Source: Lepidurus packardi (Eukaryota > Arthropoda > Branchiopoda > Notostraca > Triopsidae). From it: 64,000 nt of DNA. Below the pieces are notes generated by a model. That model made no database searches, had not been told where the DNA came from, and saw only the letters and a list, made by a program, of their open reading frames with translations. The DNA lies in contig JAKZAN010000006.1 of assembly GCA_023053545.1 (NCBI GenBank), forward strand, positions 4,035,001 through 4,099,000, given 5' to 3'. A program made the translations under genes and the position numbers. Positions within the stretch are counted from its first letter, which is position 1, and each line of letters starts with the position of its first letter. Of this stretch, positions 1 to 17,647 are shown piece after piece.

Positions 1-1391
1 CGCCCTCCACGATTCCAGACATCAGCTACTATGACACTCCCAGAAAAATAAAAGAAATCTCAGTGAACCGGGAGCGGCTATCGCAGGAATTGCGACTGGT
101 GGACAACATTTATGAAGACCCTCCTGTATCCAAATCTTCACATTTGTACGAAGAATGCTTCTCAAGCACTGACACAAACGCGCACCATTCGCGAGGGAAA
201 GAGCACATTTACGAGGAATTGAAATTCAGGGAAGCCAATCGTTCTCACCGCGACCACGCTACCGCCAAGCCTTTACCCCTCTATGCCGTTGTAAACAAGC
301 AAAAGAAATCTTCAATGGATCGCATGCATATGGAAACTCGAAACGAATCTCAATTGGCCTATTTGCATATGGAGCCTTCCCAACACTCCAGTGACTATAT
401 GCACATGCAGCCGTTACCCTTCAGTCCCCGCACATTGCTCCAGCAATCTGAAAAATCAATACGCTCGCACTCCATTTCGCACGTACTACCCTATCTGCAA
501 CTTCACCCACGAAGGTGCAGCTCCGCTGACGGCAGGAGAACTTCCACAGAAGAACTCCTTTGCCTTGAGCCAGCAAGCTGCTGTTCGCACAGTAGTTCGA
601 CCGTTTCTTTGCCTCGTAAAACCATTCCCGTTCGCACAGCGTGTAATAACGCGTATCCCGTGTACCAGACGCCTTCGTCTATACGCTGTGTCCAGTCTTT
701 TGTTCATTCCTGCAGTTCCAAGAGTGCCATGAACAATGTACAGCTACGAAGATCAATCAGCATGCCGTGTCGGAAGGCCAATCGCGATTCTTCAGACTCG
801 TCGGACTCTGGCGTCAGCACCGGTGACTTTTCCCCGTCACCTTATATCCATAGCCTTGGCCCGTATTGGCGTCACTGGTCTTTACCGCGATCTTCGAACT
901 TGCACAAACCTGTATTACAAATGACGCCCGCTGCCCAGGTTGGCGAGCATTCTGTATTCCGCGTAGCTGCTTTAACGTGGCAAAAACAAGGTATGGGTAT
1001 TCTCCAGCTTAGCTATTCGTTAATTCATTGTTGTGTATCGTTTTACGAGCCAGCGTTTTAAATAAGCTCAAGACTTGTTAAGAGTTATGCTTGGTAAGAG
1101 TTATGTAGCAAGAAAAGACTGATGGAACGCCATTTACACTGCAGTGTTTATATTTATCTTTTCGAACAAATTTCCGAGAAAACTTGTACTAACCAGCTGT
1201 GATTTTTAGAATCTGATGCTTCTGGAGCGTGCCAAACGTTGCTGTCGCCAGCGCAGAAATTACCGAGCTACAGCGAAAGCAGCGGGACCTGCGATTTACT
1301 CGATTTTATGGAATCACTCTCCGTCACTTCTTCAATAAGCTCTTTCGACATCCTTACGCCGCGCATAGGAGAAGGTTACGTCAAGTTGTAA
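1..1391 (+). CDS. Tyrosine-motif docking/adaptor-like protein, 3' part
   Basis: The reading frame is open from the window edge (first full codon at 3), so the start lies outside. Exon 1 runs to 990 (AAG|GTATGG). Exon 2 is 1210-1391 and ends in GYVKL-stop; the phase matches across the intron. The visible part is low-complexity, Ser-rich and has no obvious fold. It carries a series of tyrosines in SH2-ligand-like contexts: YYDTPR, IYEDPP, LYEEC, IYEEL, LYAVV, two YxxM sites (YLHM, YMHM), YQTP and a terminal YVKL. A DSSDSGVSTGDFSPSP stretch looks like a phospho-Ser cluster. Such a tail is typical of IRS/DOK/Gab-type docking proteins or of a receptor cytoplasmic tail, and YxxM sites are known PI3-kinase p85 ligands. 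The family is inferred from motifs only; the diagnostic PH, PTB or kinase domain would be outside the window. Confidence 0.7.
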
Positions 1392-3091
1392 ACTCGGCTG
1401 AGATCAATTAACCCATTATGTAGACTCATATTTTTCTCACTAGCATGTAATAACGTGTATCCTACAGACAATGTGATTCTATAGTGCATGAAAGTAAAAA
1501 CGGAAACGAAATTGGACGAAAAACAGTGCCAAAGAGTAGTATTGGGAAAGATTTTTTTAGGTAGCTCGTTAGCTCTAGTCTAATTATGGGGTTTGTTAAA
1601 CTGCACAACACACCAAAGCTTATTGGATCTTGTAATCAAGGAATAGGAAAAGAACGTGGTCAGAATCTACGAAGCGTTGTAGGGTTTGTCTATTTTTGTA
1701 GCTGAAAAAGAGAAGAAATTGTTCGTTGCATCTATTCGTCTTTTTGCTGTGTTTACCCCACTTTTCCGTGTTAGTTCCTCCGTGTTTACTTTTTCATTGT
1801 TGTTATGATATTATCTTACTTATTTCATTACCCAAAGGGGGTTCTTCTTGTAATAATGTGTATTATCATTGGTCATTTTTTTGTATTACACTGGAACATT
1901 TCAAGACCAATTAGAAACGCAGTTTTATTTATGCACCAACAATCTGACAGGCAAATATGAAACAGTTGTACATATACAAAACAGTTATAATGCGTCTAGT
2001 GCGCATCGTGGCAGCACAGGTTACGCTATAAAATTCACCGGAATTGTTCATCCTTATGTGTAATTACACACATGCATTGACGTTCATCAGAAAGAGGGCA
2101 CTGGTATACAATCGAGACTAAAAGTATGGGGACAACCCTGCGTAGTCTTGTCAACTTGCTAAGCTTGCCTTGACTCGTTACCAAATGAAACGACACGTAA
2201 AACGCTAACAGTTACGCAATCTACGTTTGTCAAATGAGCTTTCCCCACGAAGAGCGAGCGATCCCACCCCAACGTCAGAGGCCAACCGTTTCTTGTTCGT
2301 TACCCAAGTAGCACAAGTTGGTCGATAAATGGTTGAAATGACGTCACCGACGTCTGAAATTGACGTCACTTTGTGACGTTAAGACGGACTGCAAATTGTA
2401 TGTCACCTTTACGTTGTATAATCGTCAAATTTAGACGTCCAAGGTATCGTCCGTTTTAGGTCGAAACAACGTTGCTCAGAGTCAAGTATATAGTCCTACG
2501 GGGATTTTTCTTTCCCCAACGATTAAAAGATTACCAAAGATTGCAAATTGTATGTCTTTGCAACGTTGAAATAACGTCACTTTTTGACGTTAAAGGTCAG
2601 AAACAGACGTTCCTTCGACCAACTTGTGCTACTTGGGTAGCGCTTTACCACCAATGGTAGCTATGCAGCTTGTTAAGGAAAGGAATCTAGATTCAAATCC
2701 TATCGAAACTCGTTTGTGCGAGGCTGGGATCGCGCGCTAGCTGCTAACTACCGATATATATTAGTTTGGGGATTCGAAACGTATACTACCAATTCGTAAC
2801 AAATTAATTTTATTATACAACTGAATGCAAGCTGGATTTCAGCATACCAATTTCCGAGCGAGTAAACATGAATCTACTCTACGCACATACACCTTGTCAA
2901 CGATCAACAAATAATACCGTAAACTCAAACACGCGTCCAGTCAAACAGTTTTTGCAAAACCGAATAGTATGACATCAAAAGATACGAATAGGAATAGATA
3001 ATGGAATACTAAGGAGCTATGACACGAAGCTAGTGCAAACATGGGAAGTTGATTATTTTTTGCATAGCACGCATTGCAATGCGAATCTGAA
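1392..3091. other. Intergenic spacer
   Basis: No coding region is supported between the docking-protein gene and the convergent P450. The only structure seen is the MITE at 2301-2639. The rest is AT-rich unique-looking sequence with short chance ORFs. Confidence 0.6.
2301..2639. mobile_element. MITE with perfect 23-bp terminal inverted repeats, TA target site
   Basis: The sequence CCCAAGTAGCACAAGTTGG and four more bases (2303-2325) recur as an exact reverse complement at 2615-2637. The inverted repeats are flanked by TA at 2301-2302 and 2638-2639. The 335-bp element has no ORF of its own and is rich in TGACGTCA-like palindromes and ACGT steps. It has internal subrepeats (GCAAATTGTATGTC near 2390 and 2543). 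TA duplication and short perfect TIRs fit a non-autonomous Tc1/mariner-like MITE; the perfect TIR match suggests recent insertion. Confidence 0.8.
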
Positions 3092-4900
3092 CTATCGTGC
3101 CACAGCTTTCAAATGGACTCCGTTCTTCGGATTCAACGTAACGGTAGGAACAACGATGGAGATTTTCTCCTCGGTTTTGTCACAAGGCTCTAGCCTGGAA
3201 AGTTTAGACAAACGTTAGCAATAGAACTATTAAACCCAGGGGTCAAATTGACAAATTTGGCTACATGCTTTGCCACGCTAACGAGGTAGAATAAAATGGA
3301 AGAAAAGGTACCTGTAGTTTAGCAAAAGCCTTGCTATTGTGATCTTGGCTTCCAACAAGGCAAAGCGCATCCCGATACAATTGCGAGGACCAGCCCCAAA
3401 GGGTATCCATGACATGGGGTGGTGAAACCTGCGATTTTCGGGTTCAAACCTGGAAAGAATTAAGAAATGACCTTGTTAAGAATGCGCGCTTATACCCTAG
3501 TTATGTCGAAATACATACCTCTCAGGCTCAAAGCGAAAAGGGTCAGGCCACAAATTAGCATCATGATGAATCTGCCATATGGGAATTTGCACGTTGACCC
3601 CAGCAGGAACCGAGTACGAACCAATTTGGGTAGCTTCAGCCACCTCCCGGATGACGAAGAGGACGACGGGTGGGAATAGCCGCAAGGATTCGCAAAAGAC
3701 TTGTTCCAAGTATTCTAAGCTCTGGATCTTCTCGTACGTGAAATTTTCTTCCTCGCCTACTACATCTTTGATCTCGTGGTACAACTTTTCTTGGATATCT
3801 GGATTCATGGCTAAACAATAGGAGCAGTAGGTTAGAGCATTAGCCGTTGTTTCGAAACCTCCGAGAAGAAACACCCAAGCATTGGCGACGATTTCGTCGT
3901 CAGACAGGACACGCTTCCGTATCTTTTCAGGGATCGAGTCGGATTCGGAAGGTTCCAAATTAACTCCCAACTTCTGAATTTTGTCTTTTATGACGGGGAG
4001 GCGGTTACCGTTGCTATCGCGGCTTTCAGCAGCGTCCAACATGAGTTGGAGGACGTCGACGTACTGGTGCTCAGTGGAAGGATTGGCTCTGCGGTAGCTA
4101 ATAGCCGATTGGACATGCTCGATGATAGTGTTGGTCATGCTTCCTGCAGTGGCAAATTTGTTACTGATGAAGGTCATTAATCGCGCCAGGATGGGAAAGT
4201 AGATGGCCAGTTCGACCGAGGGATTCATGGCGTGCAAGAGGAATTTGCGAATGGAGTTGAGCATTTGGTCGTCCGGGTTACGTTGGGAGTCCACTTTCAT
4301 CGCTAAAGCGCATTCGCCGATAACTTCGCAAGTGAGGCCCTGGTACGTGGCGTAGAAGTCAATAGATTCGCCTAGCTTCTGACCCAGCACGTCTACCAGG
4401 ATAAGAGCAGCACGGTTCATGACCGAGAACATGAGCTTCATCTTGATCATAGAGAAAGTTGGGGTTAAGACGTTCCGGACATCCTTCCAGCGCTGGCCTC
4501 TGAGACCAACCAAGGTGTCCATCACGGGCTTGACTTTCAGCGCCATTTTCTGACGGTTAGTGAAGTTGTGAAAATTTTTTATTAAAACTTGCTGGACCAT
4601 ATCCAAGTTCTTGACCACCAGGTATGGTTTGGCACCTACGTAGTAACCGTAAGTTTCACCGAAATCTTCTTGCCACTGATCCATTACTTCGTAGGGTTGT
4701 TTGCTGGATTTACGTAACTGCCCATTGTTACCCACGACAAGATGGGGGCTAGGCCCGGGTATCTCGTAGTCTTGGAATAGACGAAGCCTTTGTCTGCGAT
4801 CCCAGATCCACTGGGCAATCCACACGACAATCAAGCTTAGAACAATCGTAGTGAGAGAGCCACTCACTACATACTGGGTGATATAATCGTAAATAGCCAT
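3092..4900 (-). CDS. Cytochrome P450, CYP3 clan, complete
   Basis: Microsomal mono-oxygenase of the CYP3 clan (CYP3A/CYP5-like). Three exons read on the minus strand: 4900-3519, 3449-3312 and 3194-3092, giving 540 residues, a normal P450 length. A hydrophobic N-terminal anchor (about residues 12-32) is followed by the proline hinge PGPSPH. The oxygen-binding I-helix reads GGFETTA, the K-helix ExxR is ESLR, the PERF-region reads RFEPE, and the heme loop is [10 protein letters not shown] with the axial Cys in exon 2. The heme exon is separate from the long first exon, and the last exon adds the C-terminal strand ending KAVAR. All key residues are present, so the gene looks functional. It is unrelated to the CYP4 array beyond being a P450. 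Substrate unknown; xenobiotic or steroid oxidation is typical of the clan. Confidence 0.93.
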
Positions 4901-7247
4901 CTAAGTGCTAAATTTCAGCTTCGAAGGCGTTCGTAATCACGTCCTCAAAGTTGCTCAACAATTGTGGTGCTATAAATCAGGTGGGCGACCCAACTGGCCG
5001 TGAAACAAACCTAAGGGAACGAGGTAATAAATTAAAAACGTGAACATTAAGTTTTTCTGTAAAATTTTTAAAGCGAAAGACCTAAGAGCCAACGCAACCC
5101 CACATAAAACGAAAAGTCTACCTAAAAACAATGCTGCAAATCACGAAAGGGTTAAAGGTGGTCTTGTCTTGCTTCGTTGCCGACGGCTGTAAAAGAGGCC
5201 CAGCGAATGTTGAAAGTGCTTGGGGAAACTTTGCAATGCCTACTGATCTTCTCACGTTATGGTACCTCGTGAGTGGATGCTTTTCCTTTTAAAGGCTCAC
5301 GCTGGCTAGCTAACTCAGATGCCATCTCGGATCTTCGTCTGGATTGGAGGAATTTTTAACAATTGCACAACTGTAATAGGCGACCAGCGACTGGAAAAGT
5401 TACAGAGACCACTCCTACGATCAAAGTCTAAAACCTAGCTGGTCTGAGATGTGCCCTGCATTCTTTCTTACAAGTAGAAAACGATCCGAAGAAAATGACC
5501 CTCCGTTCGCCTTGCTTCTTGGAAATTATTGTGCACTATTGCAAACACTCGATGTAAGTTGGCTTCAGTACGAAGTATAACCGCAATTTGACCATAAGAG
5601 AAACAAAATATTGAATTTTAGTCATCCACGATATGCAAAACTAACCTTTGAACTAGCGATGACTACAGGAATAGTAACGATGACTCAGAACCTTATATGT
5701 CACTATATACAGGTTCTTTTATAAAAAGAACGACTTATTCTAGGTGCTCCAAGCCTTTAGAAACAATATAGACTCAAGTCTAGGACCTGGCTTTACCTTT
5801 CGACCCGTTTTTAAAGCCATATCAGTATCAACGACTGTACCTTTGAAGCGCTGATTCTCGTTTTATACCCTGCTGATAACCGATTTGTAAGCAAAGCGTC
5901 GAAAAGCTCAAGTACAGTCGAACTTGCTAATCAAAACTCAATAAAAAGAGCTCATCTGGCAATTTTCCTGAAGGAAAATTACGTGCAATCTTGCATTATG
6001 CATCCAAGTCATGTTCTGTACCAGGCCAAGAATGTTTATTACGGCGAATGCATTCCGCTTATTACAGAGAAGTATGAAAAGGGCAGAAGGGGTCATCACT
6101 TGCGTCAATGGCAAAGTCAAAGTTAGAGAGAAATTAAACGAGTTTGACGTCTGCTACGGTAAGTGACACCTCAGCCTCCGTCACATAGTCGTGCATACAA
6201 ACGAAAGCAAGAAATTCTGGGAAAAATCTGTGACGCAAGTTGAGAAGCGACAGATAACGAAGTGGAGGCAAAACACTTGGACTTTTCTTAGAAGTCGACT
6301 CTGTTTGGCTCGAAAAATACTTGCTAAGGTTGAGCTCAATCAAATATTCTCTCGCAAAACCTGTTCCTCTCTTCCGTCGTTAAGAGGAATAGGGTAGCTA
6401 CCACAATCGCCATATACAGGCCGTCCTAGGCAGGTAACATGAGCAAAGTCGGCCTTTGTTGCCAGTTTACTTTGTAAAAAGGGAGAGACCCAATCGCACG
6501 AGTCGCCTTGCGCGGTCAAAACTCGGCATTGCAATGACTGGAGAAACTAACGTATGGCAAACACCAACCTAAAAACCGTTCGTTGCCCTCAGTAATGCGA
6601 CCAAAATTCTCTCTAATGCGACTATAGGCTATATCAATGAACGGGACTATTGTTGAGCTATCTTATAGCAAACAAAGTTCCCCAAGATGTAGGCCGCTTG
6701 TCTTAGGCCTTAGCAAATGTTCTTAAGGTTAACACCCCTACGGGAAGGACATGGCTTACGCAGGTTATATACATCTTTTATCAAGGACAACTGTTTAAGT
6801 TTATTTCTTTCTCTATTCATTTTTCCTTTTTACACATGAAAGTGAAGCGAAAACCACTTGAAATTAGTCATGGTAGGTAAATGTCGAGACATAAATAACG
6901 AGAATCTCGTATTAGAGAGTTTAGTGGGGCTACTGCCGAGGTCAAAAAGGTGACTTTGTAATATAGTCTACGAAATTCGTCTACGCAGTGCTAAAGCATC
7001 TCTCCCTGTCCGGGGATCTCTTCGGACGTGCACTTTCTCGAATGGTCAAAGTCCACAGGGCTGATTTGTACAGGGCTGCAAAGGTTGAGGGTTCAAATAC
7101 CCATTGGTGGTGTACGTGGTTTACGAACATGAGAAATCCGATGACCCTGTTTCGTTAATATGTGACTTACCCCTTTGGCATGAAATACCCTTCATGGCTG
7201 CCAGGTTAACTTGTTTCTGCGACCTAGAATGGCACAAGAAGAGATAA

Positions 7248-7613
7248 CGATAAGTAAATTGCATACTTCGAAATATGAAGGCGACATAAAGAAGGTATCT
7301 AATGTAACGTTAAAAGAACAAGGTATGGAGATCCATTCTTTTCACACATTAAAAAAAACCTTAATTGCATAGTATTCTTAAACACAGTTTTATCAACTGC
7401 AATCGCAATATGCCAGTGAACATGCGAAAACGATAAGTAAATTGGGCACTTCGAAATATGAACGTGAGATAAAGACGGTATGTTATGTAACAAACAAAAA
7501 ACATGGAATGGGGATCTTGCATTCTTTTCACACGTACAGAAACCCTTAATTTTATTGCATTCTGAAAGACTGCTTTATCAACTGCAACCGCAATATGCCA
7601 GTGAACATGTGCA
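7248..7613. repeat. Tandem duplication, 2 x about 183 bp
   Basis: CGATAAGTAAATTG starts copies at 7248 and 7431. Both share CTTCGAAATATGAA, CATTCTTTTCACAC and end in GCAATATGCCAGTGAACATG. The copies are diverged by scattered substitutions and small indels. No coding potential. Confidence 0.8.
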
Positions 7614-8106
7614 AATTCCTTAAAAACCACGGTAAGAAATTATAACACGTGCCTTTATGATCACGGATAAGACGAGCAAATTTTGAATAGCTGCAACGTT
7701 TTTGCACTGGAAGTGCAAAAAGATTGCAGCTTCACTTCTTTTTGGAATAGAAGAGTAAAAAGACGTGAAGCGAAACCACGCGCAAAAGAAATAAACTTTT
7801 TCTAAGAAAGAATGTACAATTGGTGTCCAGAGAATCTTGCGCAAAACCTAAAGTTGCATGGCTTATCGTCGAAATCGTCCTTTTTTACTGGGATACTCCA
7901 GTAATTATGTAAACTTATTACTTAACCTTATTATTACTAAACATGCGGGTTGGGAAGAAGAAAAATTCTGTTGACCATACACGTTGGGTACAGGTTTGAC
8001 ATTGTTTCCACCCCACCGCGTCGGGCTTCCGAGAAAAGTCTGTCATAAGCGGAGAGAAACCAGTCAAGCTTTGCGAGGTCGTGGGGTGAAAATTGCCCAG
8101 ACTGCC

Positions 8107-8660
8107 ATAAAGGTGTTCCTTTCCAGAAAAGAAAACGGCCTCTTAGCTGCAGGAAATGTATCAAAAACCGAAAATATTAAACTCTGTTCTATCATTTAAA
8201 GGCATTTTTTATTATATTATTATTTATTATAATACACTATTTACTATTATTATTATTATTATGCACTATTATTTTTACTATTATTATTAGTCATTTTACT
8301 ATTATTAAAGGCATTTTGTTAATTTTATTGTCTTCCGGTGGATTGACTCCTGCTGGCAAAGAAAGAACACCCGGGAAACTCGACAAACAACGCACTCTAA
8401 CGGCTCCTCTTCTTACTACTCGCTTTCTTACAATTGCAAATTGCCTACAGCGCCGTAAAAGTGTTTCTTTCAAGAAAGGAAACGGCCTCTTAGCTGTCGG
8501 GAATTTGTTTAAATCGAAAATGGAACTTGTAGCGACCACTGTTGAGGCATTTTGTTATCTTCTCATGGTTTGACCCCCTGCTGGCCAAGACAAGAAAAAA
8601 CCACAAGGAACCGCACAAGTCCCGCCATCTAATGGCTCTTTTTCTTACTACTCAGCGTTA
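8107..8660. repeat. Diverged tandem repeat, about 230-bp unit, with microsatellite
   Basis: AAACGGCCTCTTAGCTG occurs near 8138 and 8480, and GACTCCTGCTGGC-like text near 8345 recurs as GACCCCCTGCTGGCC near 8571. Each is followed by CTCTAACGGCTC or TCTAATGGCTC and TTCTTACTACTC. The order shows two to three partial copies of one unit. An imperfect ATT/TTA microsatellite (about 8206-8308) separates the first two. Confidence 0.65.
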
Positions 8661-11600
8661 CTTCCTTTTCTCCTCCGCCTTTTTCGTGGCAGCTCATGTT
8701 ACTTAGGCGCTGGTGTAAAAATTTTCCCTCCCTCCCTTACCTTCCGCGTGTTCGGCAATATGCTCGAATAATACGCAAGGGAGGGTGCTCTTGTCCTACT
8801 GACCTCGTTTCGTAGGAAGAGGGTGAGGGTTGTTTTTCGATTTCACGGTTTCTATGCAAGCCAAAGACGCAAATCTGTAACGCAGTAATGCAGCAATCAT
8901 CCCATCTCGTGGCATGTACAACAAAATTAATAATGCCAATAATAATCAGAAAAAGGAAATTACAAGTCACGATCGGTATTTTGAAACGAAAACAGTTCGT
9001 TTTTTGCAGAGCTGGAGAACTTGCAATTCACTGCCTGGTGAGCTTTGTAACGCGATTATTTTCCAAACAAACAAATACAAGATAACCTCACGCTGATACA
9101 GAATGCAAGAAAGACTCCAAAACGGGTTGCTTTTTATGTGTGTAACCAGCTGCACTCGATTAACGCCAAGTACAACTCGGAAATACAAATAAAACACGTG
9201 AAAAAACCCCTCCCTTCCTGATTCCCCAGCATAGGTGCCAAACTTAGTACTGTTTTAAACGGCAATCAATATCTTTAGCACTAACAATCGCCCCTGCGCA
9301 ACATGTAATTCATTAACGTTTACCTCATTTGGGATTCAACTTCGCCGAGATGAAAGCTGCCCACAAGACACTTACCAACACTTTTTACGTCTGTAACTTG
9401 CCAATCTTATTTGCGAACTGAAGGGTGGTCTACGGCAAGAGGGGCGAAGAGTAGGCCTAACCTTACGTCACATGGCCTGTTTGTCTGTAATACTCTTGCT
9501 TTCCGCATGTCCTAGTGACCTACTTATCGATTTTATTCACGTGCTGCCGTTAATTTGCAGACTCGGTAATCTTATAATGTCATCAATTTAGCACGAAACT
9601 TTGTTACGCCGAACGGCTTTCCCTTTCACTGTACGGGAACCCCAAAGTTGAACTTCTAACTTCTGGGGATGCCCCTACTGCGCAAGCCATCAGTTTACCT
9701 AAACCATTAACGTCTTCTGCACGTAGGTGATCATTATTTAATGCATGCTCCGTACATCGACCGCAAGCATCGGAGGGCATCCGCAAAAAGAAAGTTGGCA
9801 AGAGAATCGGTGACCGTTCAGGTGGATCACGCAAGTGTATTTGAAGACCCCCAACTGCAAACAATATTCAAAGAAGCAAATATGCAAACAATATCAATAT
9901 ACACAAAACTTCAAAGAACTTTCAAAGAAAGGGATACTTCAAACAACATATTTAAATAAAGAAACTTGGCTACATATAATGCAGGTTTAGTCACGAAATT
10001 ACAGCCGCAGTTGATATCAGATCACATCAATGGAAGCTTGAATACTTTGTGGCATGGCTATGATACAATGATCGACCATGACCAAAACATAACTCGGAAA
10101 GAAACGTCATAGAGAAATGGAAAGCTTTTGTTCATTTACCGTTAGTAATTACCAGTTAGGTAGTTAGTACATTTACAGTTAGTAATTACCGTGCAGAACA
10201 AGCCCTTTAATATATCAATGAGATTAAGTGAACAAACAGGCTACTAAAAAAAACACAAAAAGACGATGCATTAATAGACCATTTCACCCATACTTGGAGA
10301 ACAGGTTATTTTGCAACCTACTGAAAGATACCCGGAACCAACACGCACCACAGTTAGTTCCGTAACGAGTACAAACTAAGTTACCTAACGAGTACAAACT
10401 CCGCACACCTGACCTGTTCCTTCAGTCTTGCTCGGGAAAACCCTCAGTCCCAGACAAACCAAGTAAAGCTGAAGATATCATAAAGTTACTACAAGAAAGT
10501 AATAATTGTCCCTCATGTATACCAGTTTCTCTGCACGACTAGTACCAATTTCAAGGTGCGGTGGCCTTATAACCATGATTTGAACAAGCATATCGTCGTT
10601 TGATCACCTACATCTGGACCATAATTGTTCATGAGCAACGGATAATTTGCGTTATTTTTTTCGGTTGAAAACCGAAAGTATTCCCGTCTGTGTCTGACAC
10701 CTGTGCTGAACCCCGTAAAGAAAGTGAAAGACGATTACGGAATACCTGACGCTGGAACTGGTCAGAATATGGTAAGCTCGGGGTTCCCCCAGTAACGAAA
10801 GTAAACTTGTCGATTCTGCGTGCTTACCGACTCCAAGTCCAAAAGCCTACACGTAAGGAAAGTTTGACACGCCTTGCCTTAAACAACACATCAAAGCAAA
10901 CGTATCGAGGCTTCACTTCCTGTATCTTGAAGGTACAGTGCATCCCTCAGCTGTGTGTAATACATCATCATTACAAAAGAGGCAGTTTTGCGTTTCACGA
11001 AGATATTATAGATTTCTTTGACGTTATACATTCACGAATTCTCTTTGAAGATTTTCTTTAAAGCTATACACTCACGAATGGTACGACTCCAAGTCAAGGA
11101 GTTGTTGTATATAAACACGGGGCGTAACAAGGGAACGTGGTACCCAGTAATCTACGCTATTGTGAAGTCTATCCTGTCACGGTCCAGAAATCCGACATTT
11201 TGGTTCAGCTCAGCGAAAAGCGGGACCTTCTAATGGTCGGAAGTCCTTTATTCCACAAAAGCTTGGCGATCCTTAAAATAGATAGAATATCTCGTGAGAT
11301 ATCTAAACCTCCACCACTACCACGACGTGGTTACGCCAGACAGAAAGACAAAAAACAAAACAAAACAAAAAAATTCGCTGTATTATGTGAAATTAAAGTT
11401 GGGTTGATACGAAGCTGTCGCATAAATGAACCACAAAAACGGGTCCATCTTACAGGTCTACCCCCATTTCACTTTCTTCTTAGTGTTTAAAATTAGAAAT
11501 TAAAAAGTAAATAAACGCACAAGAAAGCTAACCTACTTGCTAACGCATGTGCAAACAAAAGTTCGCAACTATACTATTTATAACGAGTAATGTTGCCTGT

Positions 11601-11794
11601 ACAAAAGATGCCTTTCTACCAAGCTCCTTACGAAAAGAACCTGAAAAGTCTTGCCTCCGTAGTCTCTCAGTTTTATACACTATTACAAACACTAATACGG
11701 ACTTGGTAAGCGGACGAGTTATCATACGACTCGACAGCAGACAAGTATTGGGTCACTCGAAAAGTCTATGCAGTAATTCGAACACTTTCCATTC

Positions 11795-12180
11795 AAACAG
11801 CCCGGGTATTTTTTTCCGTCTGCATTCGAACTTTTTGTTCGAAAACTAGGAAGAGGTTTATGTTAGCTATATGTGTACCAAATTTTAGTGATCCTGACTT
11901 GAATTCGAAGTTTGTATTAACCACTGAAAGATGGACGATTCCGCTGAACATTTTCGCCACATAATGCGGCATCATTTCCACGAAGGACTCAACGTTTCGG
12001 AAACACTTGTATTGCAATATATCTGCTGGAGATGGCACGGACCGTAGGGTCTTGAGACTCGGAAGCACCGGAATGTTGGTTACTGATGGGTTCAAATTAG
12101 CCAAAAATGTATTGCAATGGAGCCGCAACAGCTTGGCGCCACGTAAATGCTGTAGGGAGTGTAAATACTGAGGGAAGCAA
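11795..12180 (-). pseudogene. LRR-like exon fragment (possible F-box/LRR relic)
   Basis: Read on the minus strand, the frame through 12128-11880 extends upstream to about 12180 as CFPQYLHSLQHLRGAKLLRL, then LPSLKTLRSVP and CFRNVESFVEMMPHYV. Regular Leu/Ile spacing resembles leucine-rich repeats of F-box/LRR-type proteins. The frame closes upstream at a stop next to a TCTAG acceptor-like site, and a GTACAC donor-like site lies after SGSLKF. No neighbouring exon could be found, so this is either one exon of an unrecognised gene or a decayed copy. Family assignment is weak. Confidence 0.35.
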
Positions 12181-12747
12181 TTATTTTCTCATCTCTAGAC
12201 TCGTCATGGTTTTGCCAACCGAATAGTTCTGTATAGACACAAAACGGATTCCCTTTGTTTCGTAAATGCGGTTTGCGATACTTTCACCTATTTACCTATG
12301 TTTACCTTAGGTAGCTTCCAAGCAGTGCAAAACTTTCTCATTCACAAATTTCACCTTGCCTTCGCCCTTGCGCACATCCTATTCTTAGATCCATCAAAAG
12401 AGTGAAAGCAGTCGATGTGTTGGTCTTGTTTTCTGGAATCCGACGTTTTGCCCTTGTTGACGGGATAGGTATACAGAATCATTTGTTAAGGTAGGTCCGC
12501 CCAGACTGGGATTCTTCCTTCTTGCGCAAGGGGAAAGGGAACACCTTGAACAGGGCGGCCGATTGCCAGAAACTCTCTTCGATTCGAATGTGGAGCAAGT
12601 TGATATCGAGGCGGGACTACGTTGTTGTCCAGCCCTTTCGTCCGGCGTATGGTACCTTACTACCCACTTTGATATGACACAGGGTACTGTGGGTGTATCG
12701 TTCGTAGGACGATTAGGAAGCTCACAGGAAACTTTGTTCTCTACATT

Positions 12748-12785
12748 TATAAAAGCTAGTCGCAAATGTCAAACCTTGGTCAGTT
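12748..12785 (+). promoter_or_regulatory. Core promoter of first CYP4 gene (TATA + Inr)
   Basis: TATAAAAG at 12748-12755 is followed by the arthropod-type initiator TCAGTT at 12780-12785, giving a predicted start near 12782, 24 bases before the ATG. The GGTCAGTTA(A/C)ATCCGA block is conserved upstream of the third gene (near 25522), where the TATA is degraded. Confidence 0.6.
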
Positions 12786-12805
12786 AAATCCGAACCTTAC
12801 CCAGC

Positions 12806-17647
<4,842 letters not shown>

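Larger units (their letters stand above)
4901..12805. other. Gene-poor spacer upstream of the CYP4 array
   Basis: About 7.9 kb without a convincing gene. It contains a two-copy 183-bp tandem repeat (7248-7613), a diverged tandem repeat with a TTA/ATT microsatellite (8107-8660), small direct repeats (e.g. TAACGAGTACAAACT near 10364 and 10387), an LRR-like exon fragment on the minus strand (11795-12180) and the CYP4 promoter block just before 12806. Other ORFs here are short, compositionally random and lack motifs. Confidence 0.55.

Noticed and set aside
7076-7115. T-arm-like GGGTTCAAATACCC
   Set aside because: No acceptor stem, box A or anticodon arm can be built upstream; not a tRNA.
11137-11490. 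117-codon plus-strand ORF
   Set aside because: Composition and Lys-run end look random; no recognisable domain or flanking exon.
12394-12765. 123-codon minus-strand ORF upstream of CYP4 gene 1
   Set aside because: Overlaps the conserved promoter-proximal block and is not open in the homologous region before gene 3.
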